Assembly: GCA_002471845.1 (NCBI GenBank)
Contig: DKQT01000013.1
Location: 1-54,334, forward strand
Direction of reading: 5' to 3'
From: Fidelibacterota bacterium UBA7301
GTDB lineage: Bacteria > Fidelibacterota > Marinisomatia > Marinisomatales > TCS55
DNA: 54,334 nucleotides
Both the position numbers and the translations under genes were made by a program. Below the pieces are notes generated by a model. It saw only the letters and a program-made list of their open reading frames with translations. It had not been told where the DNA came from and made no database searches. Of this stretch, positions 8,157 to 18,034 are shown piece after piece (the stretch's first letter is position 1; the number at the start of each line of letters is the position of its first letter).

Positions 8157-9893
8157 TTACTTCTTCCATACTTTAAACAATCCAACTGAAGCAACTATGC
8201 CCAACCCAACAACGAAAAGGCCGCTTCCTGTTTTACCATAGATCAATTGACCGACACCCAATAAAAATCCATACACGGCGATACAGCCCAATACCATAGA
8301 AAGGATGCCCCTTGGTACGGGCCACGGCTCAGTCGAAACTCCATCAGAATATTTGGCCCAACCGGGACCGCCGGGATTTACTTTCTTCACAAATTTCCGT
8401 AATGTTTCCTCATCGTCCGGTGGCGTGAAATAAGTCGCCACTACCCAAACAATAGTAGTGAGTACAGCGCCAATTACAATTTTTTGCCACCCTTCCAATC
8501 CTGAATTCCCAAAATTGAAATAACCAGCAATAAAAATGGAGCTAATCATGGCCACAATTTCTGTATATGCATTAATCCGCCACCAGAACCACCGCAGGAT
8601 ATAAATCAATCCTGTGCCAGCACCGATCATCAGTAGTAGCGTAAATGCTTGTCCGGCGCTGGTAAGCAAAAGGCCCAGTCCACCACCCAGAATAATAGAA
8701 ACTACTGTAAATAATCGGCCGGCGGTCACTAACTCCTTCTCGGATGCTTCTTGCTTGATAAAGCGATGGTAAAAATCATTCACCAGATAACTGGCACCAA
8801 GATTCAGTTGCGTGGACATGGTACTCATGAAGGCAGCGATTAATGAAGCCGCTACCAAACCCAAAAGTCCAGGTGGCAATAATGTAAGCATGGCGGGATA
8901 GGCCACATCGTGGCCCAGTTTATCAGCGGGTAAATTTGGGAAAGCTTTTTGAATATCACTCAGTTCAGGGAATATGATGAGTGATGCAAGGGCGATCAAA
9001 ATCCATGGCCATGGACGAAGTGCATAGTGGGCCACATTGAAAAAGAACGTGGCACCAACAGCATTTTTCTCATCCTTCGCAGAGAACATCCGTTGAGCAA
9101 TATATCCGCCGCCGCCGGGCTCTGCGCCGGGATAATAACTGGCCCACCACTGGACCGCCAAGGGCACCAGCAAAACAGGCACCCATGCATTGGGATCAGA
9201 CAAATCGGGGATCAAAGAAAGTTTATCCGAAACATTTACATGAGAAATAAGATTGGATAGTCCGCCTATTTCGGGTAATCCTAAAATATAAAACATCCCC
9301 CAAATCGAGCCAATCATAGCCAGGGTGAATTGAACAAAGTCCGTAATAATAACTGCCTTTAAACCACCCAATGTAGAATAGATCAATGTGATGGAACAGG
9401 CAATGGTTAAAGTCACCCATCCAGGGAGACCCAATACAATTTCTCCAAATTTAACAGCCGCCAAACTCACGGCTCCCATAACCAACACATTAAAGACTAA
9501 ACCCAGATATAGGGCCCGGAAGCCCCGCAGAAATGCGGCCGGTTTTCCGCTATACCTCAGTTCATAAAATTCTATATCTGTCAAAACTTCTGAACGACGC
9601 CATAGTTTTGCATAAACAAAAACCGTCAGCATCCCCGTGAGCAAAAAAGCCCACCAACCCCAATTCCCGGAAACACCGTTCTGACGCACTAAGTCCGTTA
9701 CAAGATTAGGTGTATCAGTAGAAAATGTCGTAGCTACCATGGAAACACCCAAGAGCCACCAGGGCATATTCCGGCCGGCTAAAAAGAAGGATTTTGTATC
9801 CTTTCCTGCCTGCCGTGAGACCCACAGGCCAACAAAAAGTGATAGGGCAAAATATACGCCAACAATGGCCCAGTCAAAGGTTGAAAGGGTCAT
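8157..9893 (-). CDS. Sodium:solute symporter (SSS family)
   Basis: This 578-aa polytopic protein has about 14 hydrophobic helices and a typical SSS opening: LSLFVGLWVSRQAGK followed by FFLAGRNMPWWLLG. A GGLKAVIITD segment marks the sodium-site region. Family members import sugars, sialic acid, amino acids or organic acids with Na+. The gene abuts the Tat-exported GH109-like gene (one base between them) and lies upstream of the sugar kinase, so uptake of the sugar released by the neighbouring hydrolases is the simplest reading. Sialic acid is a candidate because of the sialidase, but no NanA/NanK-type genes are in the window. Confidence 0.88.
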   Translation of the reverse strand: MTLSTFDWAIVGVYFALSLFVGLWVSRQAGKDTKSFFLAGRNMPWWLLGVSMVATTFSTDTPNLVTDLVRQNGVSGNWGWWAFLLTGMLTVFVYAKLWRRSEVLTDIEFYELRYSGKPAAFLRGFRALYLGLVFNVLVMGAVSLAAVKFGEIVLGLPGWVTLTIACSITLIYSTLGGLKAVIITDFVQFTLAMIGSIWGMFYILGLPEIGGLSNLISHVNVSDKLSLIPDLSDPNAWVPVLLVPLAVQWWASYYPGAEPGGGGYIAQRMFSAKDEKNAVGATFFFNVAHYALRPWPWILIALASLIIFPELSDIQKAFPNLPADKLGHDVAYPAMLTLLPPGLLGLVAASLIAAFMSTMSTQLNLGASYLVNDFYHRFIKQEASEKELVTAGRLFTVVSIILGGGLGLLLTSAGQAFTLLLMIGAGTGLIYILRWFWWRINAYTEIVAMISSIFIAGYFNFGNSGLEGWQKIVIGAVLTTIVWVVATYFTPPDDEETLRKFVKKVNPGGPGWAKYSDGVSTEPWPVPRGILSMVLGCIAVYGFLLGVGQLIYGKTGSGLFVVGLGIVASVGLFKVWKK

Positions 9894-9894
9894 A

Positions 9895-11256
9895 TTAATA
9901 ATCCGCGTTTAATCCGAAAATAGGCTGATTTGTTTGCCACTTACCGCGGGTGAAATCAGGTATTTTAACTGAAGTACTATTCAGTTTAATTGATTTTTCT
10001 GATAGGGGAACAATGACACTCATACTTACCGCATCATAGACATCAATCACCGGTGTTTGATCGTCTTTGCAAGCCTCTATAAATGCCCGCACGACAAAAA
10101 AGTCCATGCCCCCATGACCGGCGCCTACGGCTTGGTCTTCAAATCGTTTCCACAAGGGATGATCATATTCTTTCATATAGCCCTCATCTGATTCCCAGCG
10201 ATGGGATTCAGGGCTTAGACCTTCTATATAGATGGATTTATTATCCTTCATCCACAGACCTTGTGTTCCCTGAACACGAAAATTTAGTGAGTATGGACGT
10301 GGTGAATTCGTATCATGGCTCAACACAATAGTTTGACCGTTAGCACATTTTATTACAGTCGTTACCACATCCCCTAATTTGAATTCTACTTCCGCATTGA
10401 GATGATCTTTACCTCCTTGATCCACAATATATTTATGAAGCCCACGGGATTGGGTGGCCGTTGATGTGAGATGCACCATTCGGTTCCCACGATTGATGTC
10501 CAGCATAGGGCTAACCGGTCCTAATCCATGGGTGGGATACAGGTCCGCATTTCGATCCACCGAATGCTGAGTTCGCCAAGCAGCCTCAGAAAATCCTTTT
10601 TCTCCAAATTCCACACCAATACCGTAACGGGGTGATTTACCATCGTTAAATTTCACATGGCGGAGGTCATGCTGATAACCGCCTTGACAATGAATGAGTT
10701 CACCAAATATCCCTTGGCGAACCATATTGAGCACAGCCATGATGTCACGGCGGTAATTCACATTCTCCATGATCATGCAGAGTTTACCTGTTCTTTCAGA
10801 AGTATTCACTAAATCCCAACATTGCTTTACGGTCAATGCTGCCGGTACCTCTGTTCCTACATTGATACCATTTTCCATGGCGGCCATGGCCATAGGATGG
10901 TGCCATTCCCAGGGTGTGGCGATATAGACTCCATCTAAATCTTCTTTGGCTACCATATTGCGAAAATCCTCCGGACCATCTTTATAAATTTTTGGTGCCG
11001 GCCGCCCTTGCTTTTCAAAGACCTTTAAAACCATTTCAATCATGCGGTCATCAATGTCGCAGACTACTGGAATATCCACATCAGGGCGATCAAGTAATAA
11101 CCGTGACATGCCCTGTCCTCTGAATCCTGTCCCAATCACCCCGATCTGGAGATTGCTAGATGATGCCCCAAATAAAGATGTGGGCATCATGGATGCAGCC
11201 ACACCGGCCATGGCTGTTGATTTAATAAATTCTCTTCTACTCATTGATAATTTCAT
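9895..11256 (-). CDS. Tat-exported Gfo/Idh/MocA oxidoreductase, GH109-like
   Basis: Of three in-frame starts, the one at 11256 is preceded by a good GGGAGAG Shine-Dalgarno, giving 453 aa; the longer reading would start at 11268. The N-terminus has a twin-arginine signal (SRREFIK) and a hydrophobic stretch. Next comes an NAD-binding Rossmann fold (IGVIGTGFRGQG), then the C-terminal Gfo/Idh/MocA domain. Features shared with family GH109 alpha-N-acetylgalactosaminidases include GHGGMDFFVV and the closing PDFTRG. GH109 enzymes use tightly bound NAD+ and cleave by transient oxidation. With a sialidase directly upstream, removal of alpha-GalNAc from O-glycans is plausible; a periplasmic dehydrogenase remains possible. 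Confidence 0.8.
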   Translation of the reverse strand: MKLSMSRREFIKSTAMAGVAASMMPTSLFGASSSNLQIGVIGTGFRGQGMSRLLLDRPDVDIPVVCDIDDRMIEMVLKVFEKQGRPAPKIYKDGPEDFRNMVAKEDLDGVYIATPWEWHHPMAMAAMENGINVGTEVPAALTVKQCWDLVNTSERTGKLCMIMENVNYRRDIMAVLNMVRQGIFGELIHCQGGYQHDLRHVKFNDGKSPRYGIGVEFGEKGFSEAAWRTQHSVDRNADLYPTHGLGPVSPMLDINRGNRMVHLTSTATQSRGLHKYIVDQGGKDHLNAEVEFKLGDVVTTVIKCANGQTIVLSHDTNSPRPYSLNFRVQGTQGLWMKDNKSIYIEGLSPESHRWESDEGYMKEYDHPLWKRFEDQAVGAGHGGMDFFVVRAFIEACKDDQTPVIDVYDAVSMSVIVPLSEKSIKLNSTSVKIPDFTRGKWQTNQPIFGLNADY

Positions 11257-11271
11257 ACTCTCTCCCATTAA

Positions 11272-12378
11272 TCAATTTGGTTTAATCTGAATTAAATTTA
11301 ATCGCACCGATAAAATATATGGTTTCTCTCCCTCATCCCAATGCCCATACGTTGTGGTGACAATCTCTCCGGACGGCAAAACTTCCACCCCTGGGTAGGT
11401 GCTGTCCCAACGGTTCTTATTATCCTTGATTCGAATACGGTAATCTCCTAAACCGCCTTTCTTTAAGTCTTCATAATCTCCGACCCAGGCCACCCAATCC
11501 CCTTGGGTGGGACTGTTTTTAGCCATATCCCGGAATGAAATGAAGAGCTTGCCGTCATGGGTATATTTCCCGGTATGGCGATCACCTGTGAGTTCAAGTA
11601 ACAATTCTTTGGGACTTGTCCATGTTCTTCCTTCGTCCCTTGAAAACATGATATGAGAATTCCTGGTGCGACTGTTTTCCCTGAGAAGCATAGCCAATTC
11701 TTTTCCGTTGGGTGAACGAATGATCCCTGGTTCACATAAATGGATATCCACATTGGCATAAATTCCTTTGGGTTCGGACCAAGTTAACCCACCATCAACC
11801 GAATTGGTCTGGTACAATGTAAAGATTCCGGTCCGCTCACCATCCTTTTTAAAAAATCGACCGTCATCATGAAACATGGCTAAATAATGACCGGAAGTCT
11901 TTAATGAAACCACACTGCCCATGACAACAATACCACCCCAGTCTCCCACCTGCTTTAAGGGAGACCAGGATTGACCGTCATCTTCTGAGATAGCTATTCG
12001 AGCAGGATAAAGTCCGGACCACATGATCAACCGTTTTACACCCGTGGCATCGATGACTCGATGGATTGTCGGCACTTCTTTACTGGTAGACCAATTCCTC
12101 GGTACAGGCAGTCTATTTGACCATGTTTTACCCCCATCCCTGCTTCGTTTATAAACGATTTCACCCTTACCGTGGCCTTTGGGATATACGGCGAGAATCG
12201 TTTTTCCATCTTCCAATAACACAGTTGTGGGGTGTCCCAAATAGACATCTTTTTCTTTATCAACAACAACTTGGAGATCATTTCTTTTGTCCAGATCCAC
12301 AACCGGAACCTTAAAAAAGAAGTTTTCCTGTGCGATTAAAAATGTGAGTGAAAAGCAAATGATTATAAATTTATTCAT
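11272..12378 (-). CDS. Exported sialidase/BNR-repeat protein
   Basis: This 368-aa protein has an N-terminal signal peptide (cleavage near AQ, residue 16-17). It shows four Asp-box repeats of the SxDxGxTW type at about 79-86, 131-138, 193-200 and 246-253, the hallmark of the six-bladed sialidase propeller. Arg residues of a possible catalytic triad are present, but I cannot assign them with certainty. Many BNR proteins are not sialidases, so GH33 activity is likely but unproven. The gene lies 7 bp after the hydroxyproline dehydratase gene and just before the GH109-like gene. Confidence 0.75.
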   Translation of the reverse strand: MNKFIIICFSLTFLIAQENFFFKVPVVDLDKRNDLQVVVDKEKDVYLGHPTTVLLEDGKTILAVYPKGHGKGEIVYKRSRDGGKTWSNRLPVPRNWSTSKEVPTIHRVIDATGVKRLIMWSGLYPARIAISEDDGQSWSPLKQVGDWGGIVVMGSVVSLKTSGHYLAMFHDDGRFFKKDGERTGIFTLYQTNSVDGGLTWSEPKGIYANVDIHLCEPGIIRSPNGKELAMLLRENSRTRNSHIMFSRDEGRTWTSPKELLLELTGDRHTGKYTHDGKLFISFRDMAKNSPTQGDWVAWVGDYEDLKKGGLGDYRIRIKDNKNRWDSTYPGVEVLPSGEIVTTTYGHWDEGEKPYILSVRLNLIQIKPN

Positions 12379-12385
12379 CGCCCTT

Positions 12386-13429
12386 CTACCTTAAAATAAA
12401 TCCATCCTTAAATGGATCATCAGGGTTGATCCAAAATGTATTCTTCCCCGTTATAAATGCGTTTCCACTCACTTCAGGGATCACCGCATCATAGGGACCA
12501 AAGGTTGTTGTTTCCGTTACCTTCACCGAAAATGTGGACCCTATAATACTTTCTATTGTGATGGACTCCCCTTCCGCAATTTCTCCCCGAGCATAATGGA
12601 TAGCCGCTCGGGCGCTGACGCCGGTTCCGGTGGGACTTCGATCCACTTCTCCCTCTGCGAAAATGCACACATTCCGACTGTGGTTCTTTGGATCAACTGA
12701 GGGTCCAGTAAAAATGGTGCCGTAAAGAAAATTCATATCCAATTCCGAAGGGTGATCCATCTCAACCGTATTCATTACAGCATATTTAATCTTCCTCCCC
12801 GCTTCAATAAGGGCATCATGGCTTTTTTCGGTACAGTCGAGCCCCACCCGTGCCACATCCACAAAGGCATAGAAAGCACCGCCAAATGCCAAATCATATT
12901 TTATCTTTCCTAAACCTGGTATATCCACTATCGCATCCAACTGCTGTACAAATGATGGCACATTCTGAAAGCGCACGCCGGTGACTCTTCCATTTTCCAC
13001 TTTGGCAAATGATCGAATAAATCCGGAAGGCACATCCATTCTCACTTCTGTTTCAGGTTCAGTCATTGGAATCAGGCCCGTTTCGATGAGCGCTTTTGTC
13101 AATGCAATTACGGCATGGCCGCAGCCCGTGGAATAGCCTTCATTCTGGATGAAGATTACACCGAAATGGGCATCGGCGGTATCTGGTTCAACAATGATGG
13201 CACCATACATATCGGCATGGCCTCGAGGTTCCCACATCAAGGCCTGACGAACTGCATCATGATTTTGTTGCGCATCTGCCCGTTTTTTCAAAAGTGTTTC
13301 TCCCTTTAGCTGAGGATATCCACTAATCACAATCCGCAGCGGTTCACCGCCGGTATGAGCATCGATGGTTTGTATTTCTAACCAGTCCTCTGGTGGAATG
13401 AATTGATTAACCTGGGATAATTTTATCAT
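12386..13429 (-). CDS. trans-3-hydroxy-L-proline dehydratase (proline racemase family)
   Basis: This 347-aa cytosolic protein has the proline racemase fold motifs. The first catalytic site, STGCGHAV, has Cys103. The second, DRSPTGTG, has Thr267 where racemases and 4-hydroxyproline epimerases carry Cys. The Cys/Thr pair is the known signature of trans-3-hydroxy-L-proline dehydratases (as in human L3HYPDH), which make pyrroline-2-carboxylate. The residues are seen directly; the substrate follows from family knowledge. 3-Hydroxyproline is a collagen residue, so the nearby hydroxylysine-type genes are notable. No pyrroline-2-carboxylate reductase is visible in the window. Confidence 0.82.
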   Translation of the reverse strand: MIKLSQVNQFIPPEDWLEIQTIDAHTGGEPLRIVISGYPQLKGETLLKKRADAQQNHDAVRQALMWEPRGHADMYGAIIVEPDTADAHFGVIFIQNEGYSTGCGHAVIALTKALIETGLIPMTEPETEVRMDVPSGFIRSFAKVENGRVTGVRFQNVPSFVQQLDAIVDIPGLGKIKYDLAFGGAFYAFVDVARVGLDCTEKSHDALIEAGRKIKYAVMNTVEMDHPSELDMNFLYGTIFTGPSVDPKNHSRNVCIFAEGEVDRSPTGTGVSARAAIHYARGEIAEGESITIESIIGSTFSVKVTETTTFGPYDAVIPEVSGNAFITGKNTFWINPDDPFKDGFILR

Positions 13430-13439
13430 TTAAAGCGAT

Positions 13440-13553
13440 TTATTGAGCTACAAATGTCAACAATAAATATACCCCAAGGGTGACAGCCATAATAGCAATG
13501 GATACTTTATTTGCTGAAGCCAAGATAAAGGATATGATTGAGATTTTATTCAA
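13440..13553 (-). CDS. Possible 37-aa hydrophobic peptide
   Basis: A short minus-strand frame starts at a TTG, without a convincing Shine-Dalgarno, and encodes 37 mostly hydrophobic residues with a helix at about 17-35 (IAIMAVTLGVYLLLTFVA). It fills most of the gap between the beta-galactosidase and hydroxyproline dehydratase genes. It may be a genuine membrane mini-protein or chance; nothing beyond hydrophobicity and placement supports it. Confidence 0.22.
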   Translation of the reverse strand: MNKISIISFILASANKVSIAIMAVTLGVYLLLTFVAQ

Positions 13554-13592
13554 GGTACTATGTGTTAGGAAGTTAAAGTGTTAGCGAAAATT

Positions 13593-16500
13593 CTATTGAA
13601 TGGAAATCTTTGATAGTGCTGTTAAACCATCATCTTTATTAAAAGGAATAAGCATGAATGAATATTTGTACTCTCCGGGATAAAGGGTGTATTGGTCGTG
13701 CGGTTTCGCCCCCCAACTGTTATCTCCGCCCACACCCATTTGTCGATAGTCAATAAGCAAATCCACATGATTTCTTGGCTTCAAATCAAGTTTGCCATGT
13801 TTTTGACCTTTTGGAATATAATCTAAATCAGCATAGGGATATTGATGCACACTGCCATCAAAAGTGGGATAGCCCTTAGCCATTAGACCCGCTTTCCCAT
13901 TGGAAATAGCCATCCAATATATATCTGTTTTATTTCCTGTTTCCTGTGGCCTTATATACGGGTATGACTGCTCCCACACTGATCCGGAATAATAACCGAT
14001 TGCAGCCGAAGTCTTCCTATCCCAGTAGGATTCATGGGGGCCGCGCCCGTACCACGTTACTTGATCAAAGTCCCCGGGGAGGGCAAAGCGCATTCCAATT
14101 CGCGGAATTTCTGATAGTGTTGAATCAGTAATGATAATGGTTTGGTCCACATTTATCGCCCCATTCCCATACACATGGTATTGGGACCTAATTATGGTAC
14201 CGCTTAATGTATCCTCGCTGACTAATAGTACTTCAGCCGTATTGTTTTTCAGCGCAGTATATAACACTTTGGTTTGCATTCTAGCGCCGGCATTTTTCCA
14301 AATTTGTGTCCTGGACGGCATGCCGTTCCCGAGGTCATTATCATTGGGTGCACGCCAAAAGTGTGCTTCGGCCGGTGCAGTAAATAAGGATTCTCCATCC
14401 ACAACATATTCAGATATTTGTCCAAATTCTCTTCCAAAAATAACTTTAAATCCCTGACCATATATTTCGGCACCTTTATCATTTTTGAACAAATTTAAAG
14501 CAGGTAGATCTTTGGCATCCTGAGCGATGACCTCCCTAAATATTGGAAGTTCAAATTGATCCCAAGCCACTAAATGGTTTTGAGGTACCAGTGGTTTTTT
14601 ATATTTAGTCTTCACCTGGACCGTTAAAAAATAACGCACCCCGGGCTTTGGACGAATATTTGATAAATTAAATTGCAATGTCCGGGATTCACCTGCATCA
14701 AGATCCAGCGTGCCAAATCGACCTGATGAAATTGTTTTATCATCCCCTTTTATATACCATGAAAAATTGTAATCACTCAAGTCTATGAAATCAAAATCAT
14801 TGGTTACTTTTAAACGGCCTCGTTTCAAATTATCTTCTTTAAATCGAATAGGTTGATATACCTTTTTTACCTCATACATATGGGGATTTATTGTTCTGTC
14901 GGCAGCCACCAATCCGTTGGCACAAAAATTAGAATCATTCTCCACAAACTCTATACCGAAGTCACCACCATAGGCCCAGTATTCCCAACCGGATGAGTCT
15001 GTTTTTAATATAACTTGGTCCACCCAATCCCAGATAAACCCTCCTTGAAGGGATCCGTACTGTTCAAATGTGTTCCAATAATCAATGAGATTTCCTACAC
15101 TATTTCCCATGGCATGTGCATATTCACATAAAATCAATGGCCGACCAGTATTGGTTTCTGCATAAGCAGATATTTCATCAACTGTATCGTACATGGGGAA
15201 AAATACATCTGTATGCAATTCATGTTTGGCCGGCTCATACACTACGGGTCTGGACGGATCTATTCTTTTCAACAATTTATATAATTTAACAAAGTTTTGA
15301 CCATCACCCGCTTCATTCCCCATAGACCACATAATAATTGAAGGCTGATTTTTATCGCGCTCTAACATGCGAAGGCCTCGATCCAGCCATTGGGCTGTCC
15401 ATGTGGTATCATCTGCGATAAAGCCATAACTCTTTTCATGGAATCGCATGCCATGAGCCTCGATGTTGGCTTCGTCCACGATATAAAGTCCATATTCATT
15501 ACACAACTCGTACCATCGCTCCTGATTGGGGTAATGGGCAGCACGGACTGCATTAATATTGTGCAGTTTCATGAGTTGAATATCTTTCACCATGGATGCT
15601 TCTGATATAGATCGCCCCACAACCGGATCCCATTCATGGCGGTTCACACCCCTGATCATGATGGGTTGTCCATTCACCATAAGATTTCCATTTTTGATTT
15701 CAACTTTTCTGAAACCCACCTGTTGAGTCATGGCTTCAATCACTTCTCCCGCCTCATTTAACAAGGATAATTGGAGTTGGTATAGATTGGGTTCTTCCGC
15801 TGTCCACGTTTTGACGCGCTTGACGATTGAAGCAATTTGGACTGAACGTAATGAATCACCTACAACAGCCTTTGTAGAATCAAACACGACTCGATTTCGT
15901 CTCAGAGGTTCAACCAATTTGGCGCGGACAGTCAGCGCTTCATTCGAATTGAATTGGGTCATCAGATCAACTTTTACAGAAAATAAACCTGTTTTATAAG
16001 TAGAATCCAAATCCGCGTTCACAAAGAAATCCATTATCCTTGTTTTGGATCGGGCATATAGATAAACATTTCGCTCGAGACCACTGACTCGCCATGTATC
16101 CTGACCTTCTAAATAGGATCCATCAGAAAAGCGATATACTTCTACGGAAACATTATTTTCACCCAATTGAACAAAATTAGTGACATCAAATTCGGCCAGT
16201 GTTTTGGACCCTTGGCTATAGCCCACCTTTTTGCCATTCATCCATACATAGAATGCTGAACGAACACTTCCGAATCGTAAGAAGATATCCCGTCCATCCC
16301 AGGATTCTGGTACATTAAAGGATTTTCGGTAAGAACCGACAGTATTGTAATCATGGGGCACAAAGGGCGGGTTGGGTGTGAATGGATATTCCTCATCCAG
16401 ATAGATGGGCACAGACCATCCCTGCAATTCCCAACTCCCCGGGACTTTTATATCCGACCAATCTGAATCATCATAATTGGATTTGAAGAAATTTTTCTCC

Positions 16501-16748
16501 CTTTCATGAGGATTAGGGGAAAAATTGAATTTCCATTTTCCATTTAAAGATTGAAAATATTGAGATTGAGCTAGGTCTTTAGATTGGGCCAATGCTTCTG
16601 ATTCAAATGGAAAAAAATGGGCCCGGGTGGGCAAACGGTTGATTTGGAAAATTTCAGGATTTTCCCACTCTGCTGGCTGTTTGAATTCACAGGCGATCCA
16701 GAAAACAAAAGAGAGTATGAAAAACTGAAAAAAGTATTTTTTCATCAA
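13593..16748 (-). CDS. GH2 beta-galactosidase (LacZ type), exported
   Basis: This 1051-aa protein follows the LacZ layout: an opening WENPEIFQINR(L)P(T)RA segment, sugar-binding and immunoglobulin-like domains, a TIM barrel, and a C-terminal beta-galactosidase small-chain domain. The acid/base Glu479 sits in WSMGNEAGDG and the nucleophile Glu542 in LILCEYAHAMGNS. The first 20 residues form a signal peptide ending IAC, so it may be a lipoprotein, which puts it outside the cytosol. It begins 2 bp after the PLP enzyme gene, in the same operon. Besides glycan galactose, galactosyl-hydroxylysine of collagen is a conceivable substrate here (inference). Confidence 0.92.
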   Translation of the reverse strand: MMKKYFFQFFILSFVFWIACEFKQPAEWENPEIFQINRLPTRAHFFPFESEALAQSKDLAQSQYFQSLNGKWKFNFSPNPHEREKNFFKSNYDDSDWSDIKVPGSWELQGWSVPIYLDEEYPFTPNPPFVPHDYNTVGSYRKSFNVPESWDGRDIFLRFGSVRSAFYVWMNGKKVGYSQGSKTLAEFDVTNFVQLGENNVSVEVYRFSDGSYLEGQDTWRVSGLERNVYLYARSKTRIMDFFVNADLDSTYKTGLFSVKVDLMTQFNSNEALTVRAKLVEPLRRNRVVFDSTKAVVGDSLRSVQIASIVKRVKTWTAEEPNLYQLQLSLLNEAGEVIEAMTQQVGFRKVEIKNGNLMVNGQPIMIRGVNRHEWDPVVGRSISEASMVKDIQLMKLHNINAVRAAHYPNQERWYELCNEYGLYIVDEANIEAHGMRFHEKSYGFIADDTTWTAQWLDRGLRMLERDKNQPSIIMWSMGNEAGDGQNFVKLYKLLKRIDPSRPVVYEPAKHELHTDVFFPMYDTVDEISAYAETNTGRPLILCEYAHAMGNSVGNLIDYWNTFEQYGSLQGGFIWDWVDQVILKTDSSGWEYWAYGGDFGIEFVENDSNFCANGLVAADRTINPHMYEVKKVYQPIRFKEDNLKRGRLKVTNDFDFIDLSDYNFSWYIKGDDKTISSGRFGTLDLDAGESRTLQFNLSNIRPKPGVRYFLTVQVKTKYKKPLVPQNHLVAWDQFELPIFREVIAQDAKDLPALNLFKNDKGAEIYGQGFKVIFGREFGQISEYVVDGESLFTAPAEAHFWRAPNDNDLGNGMPSRTQIWKNAGARMQTKVLYTALKNNTAEVLLVSEDTLSGTIIRSQYHVYGNGAINVDQTIIITDSTLSEIPRIGMRFALPGDFDQVTWYGRGPHESYWDRKTSAAIGYYSGSVWEQSYPYIRPQETGNKTDIYWMAISNGKAGLMAKGYPTFDGSVHQYPYADLDYIPKGQKHGKLDLKPRNHVDLLIDYRQMGVGGDNSWGAKPHDQYTLYPGEYKYSFMLIPFNKDDGLTALSKISIQ

Positions 16749-16750
16749 AT

Positions 16751-18034
16751 TCAGGATAATTCGTCGAAAATTGACGTCAAATTAAACACCAATTCATCCG
16801 CATTTTCACGTGTAAAAATGACGGGCGGTTTGATTTTTAAAACATTACGGTCTGGGCCATCGGTGCTCATGAGAATTCCCCCATCTTTCATGCGATTGAT
16901 TATTTCATCTGCTTCCTCAGCTGCCGGTGTCAAGGTTCCCCGATCTTTGACCAATTCAACGCCTATGAAAAGTCCCCGGCCCCGAACCTCTCCAATCAAA
17001 GGATGTTCAATTCCATCCAACTGATTCAATAAATAACCACCTACATCCTTGGAATTTTGTTGAAGTCCTTCTTTCTCGATCACATTTAGTACCGCCTGAC
17101 CCACAGCGCAGGATACGGGGTTGCCGCCAAAGGAATTAAAGTATTCCATGCCATTGTTGAAAGCATCCGCAATTTCACGAGTCGTAACCACAGCCGATAA
17201 TGGATGGCCATTCCCCATGGATTTACCCATGGTAATGATATCTGGAATGACATCACAAGTTTCAAAACCCCAGAAATGGGATCCCATCCGCCCAAAACCT
17301 ATCTGCACTTCATCTGCGATACAAATGCCACCGGATTCACGAACCAATTCAAATGATCGTTTTAAAAATCCTTTTGGAAGTATCAGTTGACCACCGCATC
17401 CCATGAGGGATTCAGCAATAAATACAGGAACTTTTTCTCCATTATTTTGGATTCCCTGGATTGTCTTTTGGACTTCATTTACATATCCTCCAGTCGCTTT
17501 TTCACCACGGTACTTTCCACGGTAAGCATCAGGCATAGAGATGGTGTGCACAAAACCTGGCGCCCCTTCTCCACCGGGACCATCATGCTTATATGGACTG
17601 ATTTCAATCAATGAAGATAGATTGCCATGGTAAGCCGCATCCAAGACGATTGTCTCTTTACTTTGAGTATAATGGCGAGCTATTCGCAAGGCCAGATCGT
17701 TGGATTCGCTACCAGAATTCGTAAAGAAACAAACATCCAACCCATCTGGAAGTTTATCTGTTAAATCTTTGGCGTAATTAATGATGGTTTCATCTAGATA
17801 GCGTGTATTTGTATTCAGCTGTTCATATTGTTGCTGCGCAGCCTCAACCACTTTAGGATGGCAATGGCCTACATGCTGGATATTATTTACTGCATCCAGA
17901 TAGCGCTTTCCATTCACTTCAAATAAATATTGTCCTTCTCCACGAACGATATGAAGTGGCTTTTTATAGGAAACACTATATGAAGGACCGAGATACTGGC
18001 CCCTTAATTCACCAATTTGTTCACGATTCAACAT
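16751..18034 (-). CDS. Class III PLP enzyme, hydroxylysine-phosphate / ethanolamine-phosphate lyase type
   Basis: This 427-aa protein has the class III aminotransferase fold, with the PLP lysine in ITMGKSMGNGHP (Lys271), the cofactor Asp in ADEVQIGFGRMG (Asp241) and NSGSESND. The whole sequence reads very like human PHYKPL/ETNPPL (AGXT2L2/AGXT2L1), for example NTNTRYLDETIINYA and YFNSFGGNPVSCAVG. Those enzymes are phospho-lyases, not aminotransferases: they release ammonia and phosphate from 5-phosphohydroxylysine or phosphoethanolamine. The start overlaps the kinase gene by 14 bp, so kinase and lyase are translationally linked. Hydroxylysine is favoured by the kinase partner; ethanolamine phosphate is the alternative. 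Confidence 0.82.
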   Translation of the reverse strand: MLNREQIGELRGQYLGPSYSVSYKKPLHIVRGEGQYLFEVNGKRYLDAVNNIQHVGHCHPKVVEAAQQQYEQLNTNTRYLDETIINYAKDLTDKLPDGLDVCFFTNSGSESNDLALRIARHYTQSKETIVLDAAYHGNLSSLIEISPYKHDGPGGEGAPGFVHTISMPDAYRGKYRGEKATGGYVNEVQKTIQGIQNNGEKVPVFIAESLMGCGGQLILPKGFLKRSFELVRESGGICIADEVQIGFGRMGSHFWGFETCDVIPDIITMGKSMGNGHPLSAVVTTREIADAFNNGMEYFNSFGGNPVSCAVGQAVLNVIEKEGLQQNSKDVGGYLLNQLDGIEHPLIGEVRGRGLFIGVELVKDRGTLTPAAEEADEIINRMKDGGILMSTDGPDRNVLKIKPPVIFTRENADELVFNLTSIFDELS

